The notes beneath the pieces are model-generated. The model ran no database searches and was not told where the DNA came from. It saw nothing but the letters and a program-made list of their open reading frames with translations. Below, piece by piece: positions 21,024-28,115 of a stretch of 47,035 bases of DNA. The stretch spans positions 1-47,035 of the forward strand of contig CAZPGL010000015.1 of the NCBI GenBank assembly GCA_964586175.1. Direction: 5' to 3'. This DNA is from CAZPGL01 sp964586175 (GTDB lineage Bacteria > Actinomycetota > Acidimicrobiia > Acidimicrobiales > MedAcidi-G1). A program made the position numbers and the translations under genes. Numbering within the stretch: the first letter of the stretch is position 1; every line of letters starts with the position of its first letter.

Positions 21024-21622
21024 CCGGGCACCCCCACCACCTCGCCCTCCCGCAGCAGCGCGGGGTCGAAGGCCGGCCGGATGAACACCTCGGTCACCTC
21101 GTCCCGGAAGCTCTCCAGGGAGTCGGTCGGGTAGTCGGGGTCGAAGCTGACCTGGTCCCATCGGGCGCAGAAGTCGACGCACGAGCCGTAGTACGGCGAG
21201 TGCCGAAACCGCTCGCGGGTGTGGGGATCGCGGCCGGTGTGGGGGCCCGAGTAGTACAGCTGGAAGGCGCCGTGGTGGCCGACCACCCAGCGCACCTCGT
21301 CTCGTACGTAGGGCCGCAGCACCTCGGCGGCGTAGCGGTCGTGGTTCATGGGGGCCAGGCCGTCGCCGATGTCGTGGAGCAGGGCAGCGACGATCCACTC
21401 GACGTCGGCGCCGTCGTTGCGGGCCCGGGTGGCCGTCTGGCAGGCGTGGGTGGTGCGGTCGACTCGATGGCCCGACGATCGTTCGTGGGTCTGGGCGACG
21501 AGGGCGGCCAGCAGGCGGTCGGGAGCCTCGGCCAGGTAGGGCGTCAGCCGCCGGGCGAGCAGGTCGTAGTCGTCCCGGGTGCCATCGGCCATGGTGGTGA
21601 ACGACACGGTCTGCTCGCCCAT
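21020..21622 (-). CDS. PhnZ/TmpB-like HD-domain oxygenase
   Basis: 200 aa. All expected di-iron ligands of HD-domain oxygenases are visible: His59, His83-Asp84 (AALLHDIGD), His94 (PMNHDRYAAE), His116/117 (VVGHHG) and Asp156 (RWDQVSFDPDY). The spacing from the first His to the HD pair (24) equals that in PhnZ. Known members cleave C-P bonds after hydroxylation by a partner 2-oxoglutarate oxygenase (PhnY/PhnZ, TmpA/TmpB), and exactly such a gene lies 43 bases upstream. This is not an HD phosphohydrolase by its FQLYYS and FCARWDQ signature. It may therefore finish oxidation of a phosphonate; TmpB-type chemistry would yield glycine betaine plus phosphate. The substrate is inference. Confidence 0.8.
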   Translation of the reverse strand: MGEQTVSFTTMADGTRDDYDLLARRLTPYLAEAPDRLLAALVAQTHERSSGHRVDRTTHACQTATRARNDGADVEWIVAALLHDIGDGLAPMNHDRYAAEVLRPYVRDEVRWVVGHHGAFQLYYSGPHTGRDPHTRERFRHSPYYGSCVDFCARWDQVSFDPDYPTDSLESFRDEVTEVFIRPAFDPALLREGEVVGVPG

Positions 21623-21665
21623 GGCGCGGACTCTAGACCCGGTGGGAGGGACCGGGTACGACGAA

Positions 21666-22487
21666 TCAGTAGGGCCGGTCGCCGGCGACGGTGACCCGTT
21701 CGACGACCCGGCGCTGCGGCCAGTAGTCGTTGGTGGCGTAGTGCTGCACGGTCCGGTTGTCCCACATGACGAACGTGTCGACCTGCCACCGGATCCGGCA
21801 CTGGACGCTGGGCTCCATGATGGCCCGCTCCAACCGCCTGAGGATGGCCTCGGATTCGTCGGCGTCGACGCCGTCGACGTGGGTGGTGAACTGCCGGTTG
21901 GTGTAGATGCCGCGGGCGCCGGTCTCGGGGTGGGTGCGGACCACCGGGTGCCGGGCCGGCGGGTACTGGGCCCGCATCTCGTCGAGTTTGTCGGCCGGCA
22001 CGCCGCGGGCGAATGTGGCCATGAAGTCGTGGACGGCCACCTTGTCGTCGATGCGGGCCTTCCAGTCGTCGGACAGCCGCTCGTAAGCCGCCGCGGTGTC
22101 GGCGAAGCAGGTGTCGCCGCCGGCCGGCGGCAACTCAACGCCCCGCAGGATCGACCCCATCGACGGGGCCTCCCGCCAGGTGACGTCGGAGTGCCACGTG
22201 TTGGCGGCGACGAGTCGTTCAGGGGTGGAGGTGATCTGGACGATCTCCTCGTGGCCGCTGTCGCCGAGGGTGCCGGTGGCGAACGGGTGTATCTCGAGTT
22301 CGCCGAACAGTCGGCCGAAGGCGATGTGTTCTTCACGGGTGATGTGCTGGTCGCGCAGCACCAGCACCTTGTGGTCCAACCAGGCCTTGCGGATGGCGTC
22401 GAGGGTGGGGCCGTCGACGTCGGCCATGTCGATACCGGTCACCTCGGCACCCAGCGTGGCGGTGATCGGTCGCACCTCGACGGTCAT
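21666..22487 (-). CDS. TauD/TfdA-family 2-oxoglutarate-dependent dioxygenase
   Basis: 273 aa. The Fe(II) triad is His99-x-Asp101 (NTWHSDVTW) and His249 (WDNRTVQHYATNDY); the 2-oxoglutarate arginine lies in RRVVERVTVAGDRP. Length is standard for TauD. It starts the operon with the HD oxygenase and Rieske genes, with a strong GAGGAG before the ATG. Taurine dioxygenase is one option given xsc at the left edge, but TauD yields aminoacetaldehyde, not sulfoacetaldehyde. The HD partner argues instead for alpha-hydroxylation of a phosphonate, although known TmpA and PhnY belong to other branches of the superfamily. Confidence 0.85.
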   Translation of the reverse strand: MTVEVRPITATLGAEVTGIDMADVDGPTLDAIRKAWLDHKVLVLRDQHITREEHIAFGRLFGELEIHPFATGTLGDSGHEEIVQITSTPERLVAANTWHSDVTWREAPSMGSILRGVELPPAGGDTCFADTAAAYERLSDDWKARIDDKVAVHDFMATFARGVPADKLDEMRAQYPPARHPVVRTHPETGARGIYTNRQFTTHVDGVDADESEAILRRLERAIMEPSVQCRIRWQVDTFVMWDNRTVQHYATNDYWPQRRVVERVTVAGDRPY

Positions 22488-22509
22488 GGCGCTCCTCCTC
22501 GAGGCTGCG

Positions 22510-22515
22510 AGCGTA
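22510..22515 (-). promoter_or_regulatory. -10 box of the TauD-HD-Rieske operon
   Basis: TACGCT on the minus strand, followed by CGCA, 22 nt before the ATG. The same ten bases (TACGCTCGCA) occur upstream of the purine nucleoside phosphorylase operon, which supports a real promoter element. Confidence 0.4.
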
Positions 22516-22571
22516 GACCCGGCCGCGGCGCTTACTGTTGTCCGGCAGCGGACGTTCAAGGGAGTCACACG

Positions 22572-23084
22572 ATGAACACGGCGAAGACGGCGCGCCTGGC
22601 CGCATCGTGGCTGGGCGACGGCGAGGTGATCCGGGCAGCATGCAAGGCCAGCCCCCCGGGGAGCATCGGGGGATTGATCGCCGCTGGTGCGGCCACGGCT
22701 GGAGGGCTGGCGGGTGCTGGACCGGCCGGGGTCGGTGTCGGGGCGGCGGTCGGCGGGAACCTCGCCGACGCGGCGCGGGCAGAGGGCGCCTCGGAGGTCG
22801 CTGGAGCGGGGCTGGAGTTCGAGCAGTGCAACCAGGTGCTGGTGGCCGTCACCGACCACCATCTGGCGTTGTTCGCCCTGTCGGTGCGGGGCCGGCCGGC
22901 AACCGCTCCGGCGTTGGTCGACCGGTCCCGCCTGCGGGCATCGGCGGCCGAGAAGAAGGTGGCCGGGCAGCGCACCCTGCAACTCCGGCTGGGGGTCGAC
23001 GATGGCCGCCCGGTCGACTTCATGGTGGCCCGGGTCCACCTGAAGGACGGCCGGAAGGTGGTCGAGGCCCTCGACGTCGCCTGA
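22572..23084 (+). CDS. Hypothetical protein with glycine-zipper-like segment
   Basis: 170 aa, not recognised. Residues about 28-70 are a run of Gly/Ala with repeated small-xxx-small spacing (GGLIAAGAATAGGLAG, GVGVGAAVGGNLADA), like a glycine zipper that packs or inserts in a membrane. The rest looks like a small beta-rich, PH-like domain (VLVAVTDHHLALFALSVRG). GGGAG lies about 7 nt before the ATG. It is divergent from the TauD operon and converges on the permease. No function proposed. Confidence 0.7.
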   Translation: MNTAKTARLAASWLGDGEVIRAACKASPPGSIGGLIAAGAATAGGLAGAGPAGVGVGAAVGGNLADAARAEGASEVAGAGLEFEQCNQVLVAVTDHHLALFALSVRGRPATAPALVDRSRLRASAAEKKVAGQRTLQLRLGVDDGRPVDFMVARVHLKDGRKVVEALDVA

Positions 23085-23102
23085 CGACGGCCCTCCGGGA
23101 CC

Positions 23103-24035
23103 TCACCCCATCACGGTCTGGGCGAGGAGACCTCCGACGAGGGCGACGACGAACACGTGTCCGAACAGCACGGCCAGGAGCCGCCGATGGACGAGCCGGC
23201 CCAACAGCACGAACTCGGGGACATTTGCCCCGGCTCCGGCGATGGTTAGGGCCACGATGGCGCCGATGCCCACCCCGGCGTCGGACAGCGAGTCGGCGAT
23301 GGGCACGAACAGCTCGGTGTTGAAGTAGAGGGGCACCCCGGCCAGAGCGGCGGCCGGGATGGCCAGCGGCCCGCCGCCGGTGGTGATGTCCTCCAGCGCC
23401 CCGGGGGGCACGAAGGCCTCGATGGCCACCCCGATGCCGACCCCGACGAGCAGGATCAACCCGATGGAGCGCAGCAGCCCCGCGCCGGCCCGCAGCGCCG
23501 GGCCGAGCTCGCGGCGCACGCCGAGCCACTCGCCGTCGGGCCGGCCGACGTCGCAATGGGCAGCCCTTTCGCAGTCGCCGCCCGGGCCTCCCACTCCTCC
23601 CGCCCCTCCGACGGTGGCCGGCAACGGCTTGAGGTGGCGGTCGATGCCCACGGCGTCGGCCACGAGGGCCAGGACCACCGCGGCAACGAAGGTGACCGAC
23701 GCGTAGAGCACCGCGGTGCCCGGGCCGGCGATGAGGCCGAGGGCCCCGAACAGGACGGGGTCGAGCACCGGGGCGGCCACGAGGAAGGCCACCCAGCCGG
23801 CCGGCCGGACCCCGGCCTGGCGCAACCCGATGACCATCGGGATGGCGGTGAATGTTCAGAACGGGGTGAGGAACCCGATGACGATGCCCTTGAGGGCGGC
23901 GACCAGCGGGCGCCCGCCCATCCAGGCCTGGATGCGTTCGGGCCCGAAGCGGCGCTGAGCCAGGTGCAGGGCGGTGGTGACGGCGAAGAACAACGCCACC
24001 AGGTAGGCCAGCAGTTCGACGGTGTCGACGACCAC
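23103..24035 (-). CDS. ArsP/YraQ-type permease with in-frame UGA: candidate selenoprotein
   Basis: If UGA codon 60 (23856-23858) is read through, the product is 310 aa, a normal length for PF03773 permeases that export arsenic or other metal(loid) compounds. The frame is intact on both sides. The UGA falls exactly where the family has the conserved cysteine of the TPFC motif (here TPF-UGA-TFTAIPMVIG). Hydrophobic helices lie at about 3-25, 45-70, 78-118 and 178-200 and toward the C-terminus; a soluble loop near 145-165 carries Cys155 and Cys161. Its GTG start is one base after the ArsR stop, so both are one transcript. Alternatives: a TGC-to-TGA pseudogene, a sequencing error, or reinitiation at Met67 giving a 244-aa fragment that lacks the first helices. 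A SECIS-like hairpin follows the UGA. Confidence 0.7.
23826..23841 (-). promoter_or_regulatory. SECIS-like hairpin downstream of in-frame UGA
   Basis: On the minus strand CCCGAU-GGUC-AUCGGG forms six perfect pairs closed by a GGUC tetraloop. The loop starts 20 nt after the UGA of the permease. E. coli fdhF has the same GGUC loop 18 nt after its UGA. The bulged U of the E. coli element is absent. The hairpin overlaps codons for PMVIG, so coincidence is possible. Confidence 0.5.
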
Positions 24036-24036
24036 G

Positions 24037-24339
24037 TCAGGAACCCATCCGGGCGGCGGCCATGATGCGGGCCGCGGCGGCCGGCAGGTCGACCATGCAG
24101 TCGTCGTTGACGCTGACCAGGGTCCGGGTGCCGTCGGGGACCATGTGCACGTACTCCTCGACGGCCAGGACGCGCAGGTGTTCGGACACCGTGGACTGGC
24201 TGCGCCCCACCGCCTCGACGATCTCGCCGACGGTCAGTGGCCGGCCGGCCGACGCCACGGTGTGGAGCACCCGCACCCGCGTGCCGTCGGCCAGGCACCG
24301 GAACCACCGGGCGTACTCGTCGGCCTCGCGCTGCTTCAT
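24037..24339 (-). CDS. ArsR-family winged-helix repressor
   Basis: 100 aa, the usual ArsR/SmtB length. The HTH is TVGEIVEAVGRSQSTVSEHL after RWFRCLADGTRVRVLHT; a wing follows (HMVPDGTRTLVSV). Cysteines are few and no CxC metal box is seen. The family senses metal(loid)s or other small ligands and represses its own operon; here the operon is the repressor plus the UGA-containing permease. The ATG is chosen over an upstream TTG. An operator-like palindrome overlaps the probable -10. Confidence 0.87.
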   Translation of the reverse strand: MKQREADEYARWFRCLADGTRVRVLHTVASAGRPLTVGEIVEAVGRSQSTVSEHLRVLAVEEYVHMVPDGTRTLVSVNDDCMVDLPAAAARIMAAARMGS

Positions 24340-24340
24340 C

Positions 24341-24360
24341 GTCAATCGACGATAGTCAAT
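24341..24360 (-). promoter_or_regulatory. Probable ArsR operator/promoter
   Basis: An AT-rich island in GC-rich DNA. The 9-base palindrome ATCGACGAT (24345-24353) is flanked by two direct copies of GTCAAT (24341-24346 and 24355-24360). On the minus strand it contains TATCGT, a -10-like box, 9 nt before the arsR ATG. Bound repressor would block arsR-permease and perhaps the divergent cotH. Confidence 0.45.
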
Positions 24361-24405
24361 AAATCAGACGCTGCTGCCCGCCTTTCCGTCGACTCCCCCG
24401 GTCCG

Positions 24406-24411
24406 TAGCAT
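24406..24411 (+). promoter_or_regulatory. -10 box, leaderless start of the CotH gene
   Basis: TAGCAT ends 7 nt before the cotH-like ATG, with no Shine-Dalgarno sequence between them. Confidence 0.4.
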
Positions 24412-24418
24412 CGGGCCG

Positions 24419-25849
24419 ATGCGCACCGTCCTTCTCCTGTTCGCCGGCGCCTTGGCCATCGCCGCGTGCGGCGCCGACGACCCGGCCGGGCCCGAAGCCA
24501 ACCCCGGGCCGACCGAAACGACACCCAGCGAACCCACCGACACCACGACCGATCCAACCACCACCGCCCCGACCTCGACCGCCGCCACCGTCGGCCCCCC
24601 GTCGGCCCTCGACCTGGACGATCCGGCGTACCTCTACGACCAGGACCGCCTCCACACCTTCGAGCTCACCCTGACCGACGAAGCCCTCGCACAGATCGAC
24701 CGCAACCCGTCGGCCGAGGAATGGGTCCTCGGGTCGCTCACCTTCGAGGGTGAGACCATCGACCGGGTGGCCATCCGGTACAAGGGCTCCATCGGCGCCT
24801 GGGTCGGCTGCCTCTCGGACCCGGACTGGTCCAACCCGTCGGGCCACAAGACATGCACCAAGTTGTCCATGAAGGTCAAGGTCAACTGGGACGACTCGAA
24901 CCGCGAATTCCACGGGGTTCGCCGCCTGCAGTTCCACTCGATGAACCTGGACCCGTCCCAGATGCACGAACGGCTCGGCTACTGGCTGTTCCGGGAGATG
25001 GGCGTCCCCGCCCCCCGGTCGGTGCACGCCCGTCTGGTCGTCAACGGCGAGTACCTCGGGGTGTTCGCCCTCACCGAACACATCGACGGCCAGTTCACCC
25101 GCCAGGTCTTCGACGACGGCACCGGCAACCTGTACAAGGAGGCGTGGCCGTTCACCGATAAGGGCGACGTCACCCCCGAGCAGGTGTTCGTCGATGCTCT
25201 GCGCACCAACGAGGACGACGGCATCGCCCCCGACATGATCCGAGGTTTCGCTGAGGATCTGGCGGCCGCCGGACCCGCTGGGGCAGCCGATGTGGTGGAT
25301 CGGTGGATGGACGTCGACGAGATCGTGTCGTGGGCCGTGGTCGACCGAACCATCCGCAACGACGACGGCCCGTTCCACTGGTACTGCTTCGACGACTGCA
25401 ACAACCACAACTACTTCTGGTACGAGGAACCCACCGCAGGCACCGTCCACATGATCCCGTGGGATCTCGACAACTCGTTCCAGAACATCGCCGACGACTC
25501 GAACCCGGTGACGCCGGTGGCCGACACCTGGGGCGGCATCACCGCCGACTGCGAGGTGTTCCCATACGGCCCGTGGAGCCTGCCGCAACGATCAGCGGCC
25601 TGCGATCCGGTGTTCGCCGCGTGGGCCGGGTTCGACACCGAATACCGGCAGCGGCTCGACGAGTTCCTCGACGGGCCGTTCGCCGTGAGCCGGGCCGACG
25701 CCATGGTCAAGGTCTGGTCGGAACAGATCGCCGACGCCACCGCCGAGGCGGCCGACGCCCATGACGACGCCGTGTCGACCCGGCAATGGGAACGGGCCGT
25801 CGACGCCCTACTGGCCGACCTCGATCACGCCCGCACCGTCGCCGACTGA
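24419..25849 (+). CDS. CotH kinase family lipoprotein
   Basis: 476 aa secreted lipoprotein. A signal peptide ends in the lipobox LAIAAC (Cys17), followed by a Thr/Pro-rich linker (about 24-62) and the CotH kinase domain (about 75-470). Domain landmarks are VAIRYKGSIGAW, KLSMKVKVNW, FREMGVPAPRSVHARLVVNG, GVFALTEHIDGQF, GNLYKEAW and MIPWDLDNSF with the metal-binding Asp pair. CotH proteins are atypical kinases that phosphorylate extracellular proteins. It precedes DUF4956 and VTC genes, a trio seen in many bacteria. The ATG appears leaderless. Confidence 0.87.
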   Translation: MRTVLLLFAGALAIAACGADDPAGPEANPGPTETTPSEPTDTTTDPTTTAPTSTAATVGPPSALDLDDPAYLYDQDRLHTFELTLTDEALAQIDRNPSAEEWVLGSLTFEGETIDRVAIRYKGSIGAWVGCLSDPDWSNPSGHKTCTKLSMKVKVNWDDSNREFHGVRRLQFHSMNLDPSQMHERLGYWLFREMGVPAPRSVHARLVVNGEYLGVFALTEHIDGQFTRQVFDDGTGNLYKEAWPFTDKGDVTPEQVFVDALRTNEDDGIAPDMIRGFAEDLAAAGPAGAADVVDRWMDVDEIVSWAVVDRTIRNDDGPFHWYCFDDCNNHNYFWYEEPTAGTVHMIPWDLDNSFQNIADDSNPVTPVADTWGGITADCEVFPYGPWSLPQRSAACDPVFAAWAGFDTEYRQRLDEFLDGPFAVSRADAMVKVWSEQIADATAEAADAHDDAVSTRQWERAVDALLADLDHARTVAD

Positions 25850-25869
25850 TCCCGCCTGCAACACCTATT

Positions 25870-25889
25870 GTCGGGGGCTGATCCCCGAC
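25870..25889 (+). promoter_or_regulatory. Hairpin between CotH and DUF4956 genes
   Basis: GTCGGGG (25870-25876) pairs with CCCCGAC (25883-25889) around a 6-nt loop. A TATTGT box overlaps its left edge (25866-25871). It may be the cotH terminator or a structured leader of the next gene. Confidence 0.35.
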
Positions 25890-25909
25890 CCGACCGAAAC
25901 GAGCCCCCC

Positions 25910-26452
25910 GTGTCGACACCCTGGCTGATCGTTGCCGATCTCGTCGCCGTCGCCGTGCTGGTGTTCGTCGTCTACTTCCCCCGAAACGGCCGCCGCGACA
26001 TGGTCGTGGCCCTGCTCGGTATCAACGTCGGGCTGCTCGGCATCGCCATGACCCTGACCCGCAGCACCGTCAACCTGGGTCTCGGGCTGGGCCTGTTCGG
26101 GGTGCTGTCCATCATCCGTCTGCGATCCACCGAGCTCGACCAGCAGGAGGTGGCGTACTACTTCACCGCCCTGGCTCTCGGTCTGCTGGGCGGCATGCCC
26201 ATCGACCCTGCGTGGGCCACCCCTGCCCTCATGGGCGCTGCGGTGGGTGCCGTGTACATCGGCGACCACCCCCGCCTGTTCCCCCGTAGCCGCAACCAGA
26301 CGGTCACCCTCGACCGGGCCCACACCGACGAGACCGAGTTGACGGCCCGGCTCGAGGACATGCTGGGCGGCAGGATCGTCCGGCTCAAGGTGCGTCGGGT
26401 CGACCTGGTCAACGACAGCACGGTCGTCGACGTGCGCTACCGGCGCCACTGA
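25910..26452 (+). CDS. DUF4956 membrane protein
   Basis: 180 aa. The N-terminal half has about four membrane helices (WLIVADLVAVAVLVFVVY, MVVALLGINVGLLGIAM, LGLGLGLFGVLSIIRLRS, ALALGLLGGM) and the C-terminal ~60 residues are soluble (VTLDRAHTDETELTARLEDML). The LFGVLSIIRLRSTELDQQEVAYYF block is diagnostic of DUF4956. The family is almost always next to a VTC-type polyphosphate polymerase, as here (5 bases apart), and probably anchors or channels for it. The GTG start has no clear ribosome site. Confidence 0.85.
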   Translation: MSTPWLIVADLVAVAVLVFVVYFPRNGRRDMVVALLGINVGLLGIAMTLTRSTVNLGLGLGLFGVLSIIRLRSTELDQQEVAYYFTALALGLLGGMPIDPAWATPALMGAAVGAVYIGDHPRLFPRSRNQTVTLDRAHTDETELTARLEDMLGGRIVRLKVRRVDLVNDSTVVDVRYRRH

Positions 26453-26457
26453 GGCCG

Positions 26458-27192
26458 GTGCTCGACGGCCTGCCGCCGGTCTCCCTCGACGTGGTCGAGG
26501 GGGCGGCCGCCCTCCAGTCCCGTCGGGACCGCAAGTACGTCGTCGATCCCGGCCTGGTCGACCGTCTGCTGGCCGACGTGCCCGACGGGGTGCAGGTACT
26601 CGACATCGACGGGCGTCGCCTCTTCGCCTACGAATCGCGGTACCTCGACACCGTCGACCTGGTGTCATACCGGGCCGCTGCCCACCGGCGGCGGCGGCGC
26701 TTCAAGGTGAGGTTCCGCCACTACGTCGATGCCGATGACCACACACTGGAAGTCAAGCTGCGGGCCGGACGAGGCCGCAACGAGAAGCTGCGTCTACCCG
26801 TCGACCCGCCGGCCGATGGCCTCCCTGACGACGCCGGCCGCCGGTTCGTCGACGACCTGGTCGGAGCCGGCACCACGGCCACCCTCCGACCGGTGCTGAC
26901 CACCCGCTACCACCGGGCCACCCTCGTCGACCTGGCCGACCCGGCAGCCCCGGCCCGGCTCACCATCGACCGGGACGTGGTCTGCACCAGCACCGACGGG
27001 GCGTCGACCACCGTGACCGGGGTGGTGCTCGAGACCAAGACCGCCGGCCCGCCGTGCCGGTTCGACCGCTGGTTGTGGACCCACGGAGTGCGCCCGCTGC
27101 GCCTGTCCAAGTACTGCACCGGGCTGGCCGCCCTCCGCCCCGACCTGCCCTCCAACAAGTGGCACCGCACCCTCGTACGGCACCTGGGCTGA
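26458..27192 (+). CDS. VTC domain (polyphosphate polymerase-like) protein
   Basis: 244 aa triphosphate-tunnel protein. Basic tunnel residues are visible as RRDRKYVVD, YESRYLDT, RRRRRFKVRFRHYVD and VKLRAGRGRNEK; the acidic metal-binding and closing segments are LEVKLR, VVLETKTAG and LRLSKYCTG. In yeast Vtc4 this fold makes polyphosphate from ATP. It lies directly after DUF4956 and two genes after CotH. It is soluble and has no SPX domain. Activity is inferred from the fold. Confidence 0.85.
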   Translation: MLDGLPPVSLDVVEGAAALQSRRDRKYVVDPGLVDRLLADVPDGVQVLDIDGRRLFAYESRYLDTVDLVSYRAAAHRRRRRFKVRFRHYVDADDHTLEVKLRAGRGRNEKLRLPVDPPADGLPDDAGRRFVDDLVGAGTTATLRPVLTTRYHRATLVDLADPAAPARLTIDRDVVCTSTDGASTTVTGVVLETKTAGPPCRFDRWLWTHGVRPLRLSKYCTGLAALRPDLPSNKWHRTLVRHLG

Positions 27193-27247
27193 ACGGTCCC
27201 CGGCCGCCCCTGTCGCCGGCGGCGACGGCGTGGGATGCTCTGCGGCC

Positions 27248-28069
27248 ATGCCCCTGCGCACCACCGCCGGCACCGCCTACGACGAGACCGGACCGGTCGA
27301 CGCCCCGACGGCCGTGTTCCTCCACGGGCTGGGCCTCGACCGTCACCTCTGGGACGGGCTCACCCCCCACTTCGCCGACGCCTACCGGGTGGTGCGCTAC
27401 GACCTGACCGGCCACGGCGACACCCCTGCCCCGGCCGGCGACCTGAGCCTCGCCTCCTTCGCCGACCAGCTGCTCGAGCTGCTCGACCACCTCGGCGTCG
27501 GCCGGGCCGCGCTCGTCGGCTTCTCGCTGGGCGGGATGATCAACCGGCGCTTCGCCTTGGACTACCCCGACCGCACCGGGCCGCTGGTGGTGCTCAACTC
27601 GCCCCACGAGCGGGACCCCGAAGCCCAACGCCTCGTCGAGGAACGGGCCACGGCCGTCGCTGGAGGCGGCATCGGCGCGACGATCGACTCCACCCTCGAG
27701 CGCTGGTTCACCCCCGGCTTCCGGAACCAGCACCCCGACACCGTCGCCCGGGTGCGGGACACGGTGCTGGCCAACGACCTCGACCCCTACACGCGGACCC
27801 GGTGGGTCCTGGCCGCAGGGGTCCCGGAGTTGGTCCGGCCCGACCCGCCGATCACCCGGCCGGCCCTCGTCGTGACCGGCGAGCTCGACTCGGGCAGCAC
27901 CCCGGCCATGGCCCACGCCATCGCCGCCGAGATCGGCGGCGCCTCGACCGTCATCGTGCCCGGCCTGCGGCACCTGGGCCTGCTCGAGGATCCGGCAGCG
28001 TTCACCATCCCGCTACGGACCTTCCTGGACGCCTGCCCGCCCTCCGCCTGGCAGGATGACCGACCATGA
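27248..28069 (+). CDS. Alpha/beta hydrolase (3-oxoadipate enol-lactonase-like)
   Basis: 273 aa. The oxyanion loop is VFLHGLGLD, the nucleophile elbow is GFSLGGM (Ser about 98), with a late Asp in TGELDSG and the catalytic His in LRHLGLLEDP. Size and the YDLTGHGDTP block fit the PcaD/BioH-like branch, but the substrate is unknown. A GATGCT -10-like box lies 8 nt before the ATG, so it is probably leaderless. It is followed after 46 bases by the aldehyde dehydrogenase, perhaps one transcript. Confidence 0.82.
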   Translation: MPLRTTAGTAYDETGPVDAPTAVFLHGLGLDRHLWDGLTPHFADAYRVVRYDLTGHGDTPAPAGDLSLASFADQLLELLDHLGVGRAALVGFSLGGMINRRFALDYPDRTGPLVVLNSPHERDPEAQRLVEERATAVAGGGIGATIDSTLERWFTPGFRNQHPDTVARVRDTVLANDLDPYTRTRWVLAAGVPELVRPDPPITRPALVVTGELDSGSTPAMAHAIAAEIGGASTVIVPGLRHLGLLEDPAAFTIPLRTFLDACPPSAWQDDRP

Positions 28070-28115
28070 CCTTCCGGCAGCGCACCCGACCCGAACCACC
28101 CAGGGGGTTCCCGCG

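Noticed and set aside
21020..21622. HD-domain phosphohydrolase (nucleotidase) for the HD gene
   Set aside because: The extra His residues, the WDQ aspartate and the upstream 2-oxoglutarate oxygenase fit the PhnZ/TmpB oxygenase group better.
23456..24307. A frameshift rather than a UGA as the explanation of the broken permease
   Set aside because: The permease similarity stays in one frame on both sides of the TGA; the overlapping minus-strand frame in this region gives no permease-like sequence.
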